A stretch of DNA of 64,000 bases, taken from assembly GCF_000156355.1 (NCBI RefSeq), contig NZ_GG657899.1:361910-425909 (forward strand). Direction: 5' to 3'. Positions within the stretch are counted from its first letter, which is position 1. Every line of letters starts with the position of its first letter. This stretch comes from Methylophaga thiooxydans DMS010. Its GTDB lineage: Bacteria; Pseudomonadota; Gammaproteobacteria; Nitrosococcales; Methylophagaceae. The position numbers and the translations under genes were made by a program. Below are positions 58,501 to 64,000 of the stretch, in pieces. The notes below the pieces were generated by a model. It did not search any database, had not been told where the DNA came from, and saw only the letters and a program-made list of their open reading frames with translations.

Positions 58501-58965
58501 AGCTTTTTCAAGTCGCATGCGCCACTGCTCAATATCGAACTGATCGCCAACCTCAAGCATCAGGGTATTGCCCTCAAGGTATGCGCGCGGTGCGATGCGT
58601 TGCATTAAGGTGGCAATGGGGACGAACAGGATGCCCTGTTTGAATAAAGGCAGTTGATGCAGGGTTTCCAATCGTTCTGAAACAATATCCTGATGCGGCG
58701 AGAAGGTATCGTACGGCAGCGTTTCCCAGTCAGGAAAATGCAGGATAGGACGGGGATTGTTACCGAGGTAGAATTTTGCCTCTAATTCCAGTCGATGCGC
58801 GGTTGCCATGTCATCGGTAACGACCAGTAAAGGCCCGTCATGCTGTTGCGCGGCGCGGGCAAGAAGTAACCCCTGTGCACTACCGTACAGCTGACCGGCG
58901 TATAAGGCCGTTTTAGCGTTGGCAGGAAGCGATGGTTGAAGCAAATTTGGCTGTTGTTTAGGCAC
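55504..58965 (-). CDS. mfd: transcription-repair coupling factor
   Basis: The 1153-residue protein has the UvrB-homology N-terminal part, the RNA-polymerase-binding CarD-like domain ([21 protein letters not shown]) and a RecG-like translocase with Walker A [18 protein letters not shown] and [46 protein letters not shown] is also present, and a C-terminal TRCF domain follows. Mfd removes stalled RNA polymerase and recruits UvrA. The length is as in E. coli. Confidence 0.98.
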   Translation of the reverse strand: [1153 protein letters not shown]

Positions 58966-59110
58966 GATTCGATTATTGTCGAAAAAAAGTCATATTTTCA
59001 CATAAAAAGCGAAAGCCTTGTCAGCAACTTGAAAACAAGGCTACATTAACCCCTGCTTTTTATAGGTGAAAAGCAAGTTAGCTATACTGACAAAGGTGCA
59101 GGAGAATAAA

Positions 59111-59317
59111 ATGGTAAAACGAACAGAGAATGTCGTGTTGTTAAAAGTGATTGGGTCATGCGAGTTAATTGTCGCATTGGCTATGTTATATTTTTTCCAC
59201 GAAGACATTCCTGCCATTATTGGTGGCGTGATCTTATTAGGACTATCGGCTAATAGCTTTATTCAGGCTCATAAGTGTTACAAACGCCAATATAGACCGA
59301 TTGACAATGATGATTAG
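59111..59317 (+). CDS. small two-helix membrane protein
   Basis: The 68-residue protein starts at ATG 59111, eleven bases after AGGAG. It has two hydrophobic segments (VIGSCELIVALAMLYFF and IPAIIGGVILLGLSANSFI) and a charged tail. It lies 11 bases before uvrC and is divergent from mfd. No family is recognised. Location suggests co-transcription with uvrC rather than a repair role. Confidence 0.7.
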   Translation: MVKRTENVVLLKVIGSCELIVALAMLYFFHEDIPAIIGGVILLGLSANSFIQAHKCYKRQYRPIDNDD

Positions 59318-59328
59318 TACCATGACTT

Positions 59329-61170
59329 ATGGCTGAAGCAGAAACAAAAACAGAAACAAATGCATTTGACTCAGCCGCTTTTTTGAAAAATCTGACAGGA
59401 CGGCCTGGTGTTTATCGAATGCTCGATCACACCGGCACTGTTATTTATGTCGGTAAGGCTAAAAACCTAAAAAAACGGGTATCAAGTTATTTTAGAAAAA
59501 CGGGTCTGACTGCCAAAACACAGGTGATGGTGGCTCAGATTGCGGCCATTGAAACCACGGTTACGCACACTGAAAATGAAGCATTAATTCTTGAGAATAA
59601 TCTCATCAAAGAGTTGATGCCACGCTACAACATCCTGTTGCGTGATGATAAAAGCTACCCTTACTTGTTTATTTCCGGCGATACCTTTCCTCGTTTGAGT
59701 GTGCATCGTGGTGCCAAGCGAAAAGTGGGGAAGTATTTTGGTCCATATCCGAGTGCTGGTGCTGTCAGAGAAAGTCTGAATTTGCTGCAAAAACTCTTCC
59801 CTGTTCGTCAGTGCGAAGACAGTTATTATTACAATCGCTCACGGCCCTGCCTGCAATACCAAATCAAGCGTTGTACCGCGCCATGTGTTGGTTTGGTTTC
59901 TGAAGAAGACTACAAAAAAGATGTGGAACACACCATCCTGTTTCTGGAAGGCAAAAACCAGCAGGTGATGGATGATCTCAGTGCGGATATGGAAGCCGCT
60001 TCACAACGGCTTGATTTTGAACAAGCCGCAGCCATTCGAGACAAGGTGATTGCGTTACGACGTGTGCAAGAACGGCAATATGTGAGTTCTGAGCAAGGCG
60101 AATTTGATGTGCTGGCGGCGATTGTCAAAGATGGCATGGCGGTGGTCGAAGTTTGCTTTATTCGAGGCGGTCGAAACTTGGGGAGTAAGAGTTATTTTCC
60201 TAAAGGTTCGGCTGACAGCTCGCCCGAGGAATTATTGGCCGCCTTCATTCCTCAATATTATCTGGGCAAGAATGTACCCAGTGAAATTTTATTGAGCCAT
60301 CAGGCTGACGATATCAGTCTGCTACAAGACGTTTTGCAGACTGAGTCCGGTCATAAAGTCAGTCTCAGACAACCTAAACGTGGACAAGGCGTTCGTTGGA
60401 TGCAAATGGCGAAGACTAATGCCGATATCAGTCTCGCTCAACGCTTAAGTAGCCGTTCTAATTTATTGCAACGGTTTGAAGTGTTGCAGGATGCGTTAGA
60501 ACTGGACGAACTTCCCAAACGGATTGAATGTTTCGATATCAGCCATACCCGTGGTGAGAGAACCGTCGCGTCCTGCGTTGTGTTTGGTTTGGAAGGGGCT
60601 ATCAAAGCGGATTACCGGAAGTTTAATATAGAAGGCATTACCGGCGGCGACGATTATGCAGCCATGAACCAAGCCCTGTCGCGTCGTTTTACCCGCTTAC
60701 AGAAAGGCGAAGGCAAACGCCCAGACTTATTGCTTATTGATGGTGGTAAAGGCCAGATAAAAGAAGCGCAAGAAGTACTGGCAGAATTGAACCTGAGTGA
60801 CTTACCGATATTGGGGATTGCCAAAGGTCCTGAGCGCAAGCCGGGGGAAGAAAGCTTGTTTTTGGTCGGACGAGCAGGAGAGGTCACCTTATCCGCTGAC
60901 TCACCGGCTTTACATCTACTCCAGCAAGTGCGTGATGAAGCGCACCGTTTTGCTATTACTGGGCACAGACAGCGCCGAGCCAAGGCGCGAAAGACATCAA
61001 CATTGGAACACATCGAGGGATTGGGACCAAAACGGCGTCAGAAGTTATTACAACAATTTGGTGGCCTGCAAGAGGTTCAGCGTGCTGGAGTCGAGGACCT
61101 AAGCAAGGTTGAGGGCATTAGTAAGTCGCTGGCTCAGAAAATCTATGATGTGTTCCACGGCGACAAATAA
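59329..61170 (+). CDS. uvrC: excinuclease ABC subunit C
   Basis: The 613-residue protein has the GIY-YIG nuclease domain (LTGRPGVYRML..VIYVGKAKNLKKRVSSYF), the UVR motif near DMEAASQRLDFEQAAAIRDKV, the RNase H-like domain (RIECFDISHTRGE, LLIDGGKGQ) and two C-terminal helix-hairpin-helices (LEHIEGLGPKRRQKLLQQFG). It makes both incisions in nucleotide excision repair. It is followed by pgsA, an order common in gammaproteobacteria. Confidence 0.98.
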   Translation: MAEAETKTETNAFDSAAFLKNLTGRPGVYRMLDHTGTVIYVGKAKNLKKRVSSYFRKTGLTAKTQVMVAQIAAIETTVTHTENEALILENNLIKELMPRYNILLRDDKSYPYLFISGDTFPRLSVHRGAKRKVGKYFGPYPSAGAVRESLNLLQKLFPVRQCEDSYYYNRSRPCLQYQIKRCTAPCVGLVSEEDYKKDVEHTILFLEGKNQQVMDDLSADMEAASQRLDFEQAAAIRDKVIALRRVQERQYVSSEQGEFDVLAAIVKDGMAVVEVCFIRGGRNLGSKSYFPKGSADSSPEELLAAFIPQYYLGKNVPSEILLSHQADDISLLQDVLQTESGHKVSLRQPKRGQGVRWMQMAKTNADISLAQRLSSRSNLLQRFEVLQDALELDELPKRIECFDISHTRGERTVASCVVFGLEGAIKADYRKFNIEGITGGDDYAAMNQALSRRFTRLQKGEGKRPDLLLIDGGKGQIKEAQEVLAELNLSDLPILGIAKGPERKPGEESLFLVGRAGEVTLSADSPALHLLQQVRDEAHRFAITGHRQRRAKARKTSTLEHIEGLGPKRRQKLLQQFGGLQEVQRAGVEDLSKVEGISKSLAQKIYDVFHGDK

Positions 61171-61211
61171 GTCTTTGTTAGTGCTAACATAACGGCGATT
61201 TTAATTTTCAA

Positions 61212-61778
61212 GTGACCGACATGCTAAATTTGCCCAATATTCTGAGTTTGTTACGTATCTTTCTGATACCTGTATTAGTCATACTATTCCTTCTACCGCA
61301 TGAATCAGCCACTGTCTGGGCAACGATGGTGTTTGTTATTGCTGCTGTGACGGATTGGTTGGATGGCTATCTCGCCAGAAAGTGGAATCAAACCTCACCT
61401 TTTGGTGCATTCATCGATCCGGTAGCCGACAAGCTGATTGTCGTTGTTGCCTTAATCATGATTTTATTCAAATCACCGACCTGGATTATTTTAATCCCCG
61501 TGATTTTAATTATTTCTCGTGAATTAATTGTTTCCGCATTACGCGAATGGATGGCTGAATTGAATGCCAGAAACCTCGTAAAAGTTTCCAATATGGGCAA
61601 GTGGAAAACGACCTTTCAGATGATCGCCATCGGCTGCCTAATTTTCTATAAACCCTTATTAGGATTACCAATATTTGAAATTGGGGTGGCACTGCTCTAT
61701 GTGGCGGCGTGGCTCACTTTGCTGTCCATGTTTCACTATCTGCAAGCTGCTTGGCCATTGTTGCGTGATAAGGGTTGA
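61212..61778 (+). CDS. pgsA: phosphatidylglycerophosphate synthase
   Basis: The 188-residue membrane protein begins LNLPNILSLLRIFLIPV and has the CDP-alcohol phosphotransferase motif DWLDGYLARKWNQTSPFGAFIDPVADK (D-G-x2-A-R-x8-G-x3-D-x3-D). It makes phosphatidylglycerol phosphate from CDP-diacylglycerol and glycerol 3-phosphate. It lies 41 bases after uvrC. Confidence 0.97.
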   Translation: MTDMLNLPNILSLLRIFLIPVLVILFLLPHESATVWATMVFVIAAVTDWLDGYLARKWNQTSPFGAFIDPVADKLIVVVALIMILFKSPTWIILIPVILIISRELIVSALREWMAELNARNLVKVSNMGKWKTTFQMIAIGCLIFYKPLLGLPIFEIGVALLYVAAWLTLLSMFHYLQAAWPLLRDKG

Positions 61779-61816
61779 CATTAAGTTTTAAGTGCCTATA
61801 ATGCACCACTTCCTAA

Positions 61817-61892
61817 GCGGGAATAGCTCAGCTGGTAGAGCACAACCTTGCCAAGGTTGGGGTCGCGAGTTCGAATCTCGTTTCCCGCTCCA
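61817..61892 (+). tRNA. tRNA-Gly (anticodon GCC)
   Basis: The 76-base cloverleaf has the acceptor stem GCGGGAA/TTCCCGC, a D loop with AGCTGGTAGAGC, the anticodon loop TTGCCAA (GCC), TTCGAATC in the T arm, and an encoded CCA. pgsA followed by tRNA-Gly and tRNA-Cys is a widespread gammaproteobacterial order. Confidence 0.97.
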
Positions 61893-61900
61893 AGAATAAT

Positions 61901-61940
61901 AAAAAGCCGCGGTCAGTCAAAGTTACTACTGCGGCTTTTT
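61901..61940 (+). terminator. terminator-like hairpin between the two tRNA genes
   Basis: AAAAAGCCGC and GCGGCTTTTT form a perfect 10-bp stem around a 20-base loop. It sits between tRNA-Gly and tRNA-Cys, so it may reduce read-through or mark processing. Confidence 0.6.
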
Positions 61941-61959
61941 AGTTTAAGATGCCCTCAAA

Positions 61960-62033
61960 GGCTGAGTGGCAGAGTGGTCATGCAGCGGACTGCAACTCCG
62001 TTAACGCCGGTTCGATTCCGACCTCAGCCTCCA
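61960..62033 (+). tRNA. tRNA-Cys (anticodon GCA)
   Basis: The 74-base cloverleaf has the acceptor stem GGCTGAG/CTCAGCC, anticodon GCA in GACTGCAAC, the T loop TTCGATTCC and an encoded CCA. Duplicated mau-linked DNA begins about 70 bases after its 3' end. Confidence 0.97.
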
Positions 62034-62062
62034 TTTATTTTCCTATAACTCCATAATAATCA

Positions 62063-62086
62063 TTAACGAATTTCTCGGTTCGTTAA
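62063..62086 (+). other. inverted repeat downstream of tRNA-Cys
   Basis: TTAACGAA and TTCGTTAA pair perfectly across an 8-base loop. No T run follows, so it is either a weak transcript end or a protein site. It lies between tRNA-Cys and the mauF relic. Confidence 0.4.
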
Positions 62087-62104
62087 ACAGCGTTTTATTG
62101 CCTT

Positions 62105-62440
62105 CAGTTTTGTTTCTTACACCCAGAAAGATGGCGTGAGTCATTAAGGTAGACGTCCAGCATGGAGTTGGACCCAAAGAATATTTACCTACTGGTCTCA
62201 ATAGGCTTAGGCTGGAATAACCTCACGCTGAGCAGATAGAAAATAAGCCACCATGAAACATCAAAACCACTAGTCAATGTAGCCGACATTTATGTATTTA
62301 ACAGGATGGCTGCTGTGATTCCGACCGCAATTGCCGATAAAACAATGGTGATTTGTGCATAGCATGATTTTGACTCAGAAAAACTGATGGCATCTAGCCC
62401 GCGACCGCTCTGCTCTCGACGATGTATGCCTGATTATAAT
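62105..62440 (-). pseudogene. mauF relic (truncated, frameshifted)
   Basis: On the minus strand, starting at about 62394, the translation reads DAISFSESKS, then IVLSAIAVGI, a stop, and more weakly similar membrane-like residues. After a shift it reads SLSLLRPVGKYSL, then WTSTLMTHAI. These align in order with MauF residues about 25-118 (DAVSFSETTS, LSAIIVGV, SLSLLRPAGKYSL, WTPTFITHAI). The beginning is poorly conserved and the last 165 residues are absent. It is divergent from the second AraC-type regulator, copying the arrangement at 4.0-6.5 kb. Confidence 0.85.
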
Positions 62441-62492
62441 TGCAAAAGTCTATATGCGCTCCCACTAAAGAAAATCTACTACCCATACATGT

Positions 62493-62510
62493 GTTGCCGA
62501 TTTTTACTAT
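62493..62510 (+). promoter_or_regulatory. conserved element upstream of the second AraC-type regulator
   Basis: GTTGCCGATTTTTACTAT matches the element before the first regulator (5150-5167, minus strand) at 17 of 18 positions and lies at a similar distance from the GTG start (142 versus 149 bases). Confidence 0.55.
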
Positions 62511-62651
62511 GGCTATCGAAGACAAGGCTTATTATGGTAGTAATCCAGACTGTCGGTCTGTTAAAAATAATAAGACAGAAATATCGGGTCTTTTCTAATA
62601 AAAACAATAAACTCCGATCAAATGCACAGTCTGGTTGTGAAGGAGAGAGGC

Positions 62652-63656
62652 GTGAATAAAGAAAAGATATGGTTAGATAACGGCCCAGATAAATTAGAAA
62701 TAAAAGCAGTATGCTCTAAGTTACCAGATGTGCTAGAGCAGGCGGCGGCATTGCCTATGTGGTCTCAGGATTACACTCAATTGGATAAGGGTGAATTTTC
62801 AGGCACAGTGACCAGTGTTGCTTCTCAGGACATGCAGGTTTTTCGCGAAGCCATGAATCGTTCTGTGGATGAACTCGCCAGCGCTCCACCTAATAGTTAT
62901 GTCATTGGTTTACCAACCATCGTTGAGGGTGATGCCTTATGGTGTGGCAGCAAGTTAACTAAAAACTCGTTGTTCTGCTTGGATAAAAATGAGGAACTTT
63001 TATTTAAGACTTCTCATTCATCAGAAATCACCGCAGCCGTTATTTCTGAACAACGACTTGAAGAATATGCTGAAAGAGTTGAAAAGGTAGATCTTCGTCC
63101 TCTTATGAGCAAGGTAAATCCCGTAGAAAAGCTACCACCCGATATACAAAGCCGCCTTATGGCAACTTTGTACATTGGCACTGAACACTTGGCTAAAAAT
63201 ATCGAAGAGGGTGTCAGCCACCCAAACAGTTGGCGCCACTTTGAAGACAATGTATTTAGTATTTGCATGCAAGCGCTGACCGCGGCAAGCAACAATAATA
63301 GTCGACATCATGAAAACCGGGTTCATCGTTATATCGTTAAAAGTGTGCGTGAGATGACGCTCACACAACATTGTGATCCCATTACTATTGGCGAGATTTG
63401 CACCGCACTGAATATTAGTCGCCGGACATTGAACCATGCGTTTCAGCAAGTGCTTGGTATCACCCCGGTTGCCTATATGCGTAATATTCGCTTGCACAAA
63501 ATCAGAGCCGAACTTCAATACAAGTCTAAGCAGCTAAATAGTATTGCCTGTGTCGCCTCACATTGGGGCTTCTGGCATATGAGCTTGTTCGCCCGTTATT
63601 ACCGAGAGCTATTCGGTGAAACCCCGAGCGAAACTCTTGCACGGTCACACCACTGA
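62652..63656 (+). CDS. second AraC-family (EutR-like) regulator, paralogue of the mau-linked one
   Basis: Starting at GTG 62652, after AAGGAGAGAG, gives 334 residues aligning end to end with the regulator at 3994-5001. Examples are FREAMNRSVDELASAP, TSHSSEITAAVISEQRLE, ISRRTLNHAFQQVLGITPVAYMRN and SHWGFWHMSLFARYYRELFGE. Both start with GTG and share an upstream element. With its mauF decayed, it could control the main mau cluster in trans, respond to another amine, or be on its way to loss. The reading frame is fully intact. Confidence 0.9.
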   Translation: MNKEKIWLDNGPDKLEIKAVCSKLPDVLEQAAALPMWSQDYTQLDKGEFSGTVTSVASQDMQVFREAMNRSVDELASAPPNSYVIGLPTIVEGDALWCGSKLTKNSLFCLDKNEELLFKTSHSSEITAAVISEQRLEEYAERVEKVDLRPLMSKVNPVEKLPPDIQSRLMATLYIGTEHLAKNIEEGVSHPNSWRHFEDNVFSICMQALTAASNNNSRHHENRVHRYIVKSVREMTLTQHCDPITIGEICTALNISRRTLNHAFQQVLGITPVAYMRNIRLHKIRAELQYKSKQLNSIACVASHWGFWHMSLFARYYRELFGETPSETLARSHH

Positions 63657-63892
63657 AACTTCGCTCAGATGACCATATCAGATGTCCAGTCTTTTACATC
63701 AAATCAATGAGACGCATTAATGGGGTTATGTGGCACTGATTTGTTGCTCAGGTGGTGGTTTCCGTCCAAAAACGACGTAAGCTAGGCGGCGCAGTAGAGG
63801 CTTCAAACACGTCATGAATGAAGAACAGTCAAGGAGCGACAATTGAACATGCTGATGCTGACCACCTTTATCATTTCATCACCCTATATGCT

Positions 63893-64000
63893 TTACCAGA
63901 GCTGACTTTCATCGCTGCCGACCAGTATGCCGATTAGCGCCACTATGTTGTTCTCTTGGTTATCACCAGTGTTTTGCTGTGCCTCTACGGGATAGTCTTT
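63893..64000 (-). CDS. possible 3' end of a gene entering from the right (partial)
   Basis: The minus strand is open for 35 codons from the window edge (ending IVALIGILVGSDESQLW) to a TAA at 63893-63895. The stretch is too short to assign. The remaining bases from 63657 to 63892 show no recognisable gene. Confidence 0.25.
   Translation of the reverse strand, partial: KDYPVEAQQNTGDNQENNIVALIGILVGSDESQLW

Noticed and set aside
62317-62327. GATTCCGACC, matching part of the tRNA-Cys 3' region, as an attachment-site duplicate
   Set aside because: Only ten bases match, and the segment aligns within the mauF relic, so chance is the simpler explanation.
62387-62659. 90-codon plus-strand frame upstream of the second regulator
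   Set aside because: It crosses the mauF relic, the conserved element and the regulator start. It is Cys/Arg-rich with no family resemblance or ribosome site.

Overview
The window reads as chromosome of a marine or halophilic methylotrophic gammaproteobacterium, most likely Methylophaga or a close relative. This is inferred from gene content, not from a database match. It carries a complete methylamine dehydrogenase (mau) cluster together with three sodium-linked systems (a seven-subunit Mrp antiporter, NhaD and Rnf). The housekeeping genes (tatABC, rep, comM, nth, mfd, uvrC, pgsA) are of gammaproteobacterial type.

Layout. 0-0.33 kb: the end of an integron-type gene cassette with a candidate attC site. 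0.46-2.5 kb: an antitoxin-like gene, a VOC protein, a lipocalin and a cold-shock protein. 2.57-3.93 kb: tatABC on the minus strand. 4.0-13.3 kb: the methylamine region, with an AraC-type regulator divergent from mauFBEDAGLMN and a convergent azurin gene. 13.4-19.8 kb: yhcB, a HerA-like ATPase, ubiK, ppnP, two envelope proteins and comM. 19.8-22.2 kb: an inverse-autotransporter adhesin between intact comM and a decayed second comM 3' end. 22.2-27.7 kb: rep, a YcnI-like copper protein, a TonB receptor and a cytochrome b561. 27.8-34.0 kb: yaiI and the mrp operon. 34.1-42.1 kb: a c-type cytochrome, an oxidoreductase, a DUF1841 protein, nth and rnfABCDGE. 42.3-50.5 kb: aroG, a MaoC hydratase, nhaD, a phosphatase, a fructosamine-kinase-like gene, rpiA, a peroxiredoxin, an oxidoreductase and two VOC proteins. 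50.5-54.6 kb: a SIMPL protein and an ATP-grasp/transglutaminase-7TM/retropepsin-like group. 54.7-61.8 kb: cmoM, mfd, a small membrane protein, uvrC and pgsA. 61.8-62.0 kb: tRNA-Gly and tRNA-Cys. 62.1-63.7 kb: a decayed mauF fragment divergent from a second copy of the mau-linked regulator.

How it works together. Methylamine would be oxidised in the periplasm by MauB/MauA. MauA carries a twin-arginine signal, and the Tat translocase genes lie directly beyond the regulator. MauG matures the tryptophan tryptophylquinone cofactor, and MauD/MauE/MauF assist folding and export. No amicyanin gene (mauC) is present, and azurin is the likely electron acceptor. Mrp, NhaD and Rnf would couple respiration to sodium cycling.

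The most notable structure is a set of partial gene duplications. The divergent regulator-mauF unit occurs twice about 57 kb apart, with the second mauF in ruins. An 18-base element is shared between the two regulator upstream regions and recurs, less exactly, in front of mauF. The 3' end of mauN is repeated as a relic just downstream. The 3' end of comM is repeated on the far side of an inserted adhesin gene.
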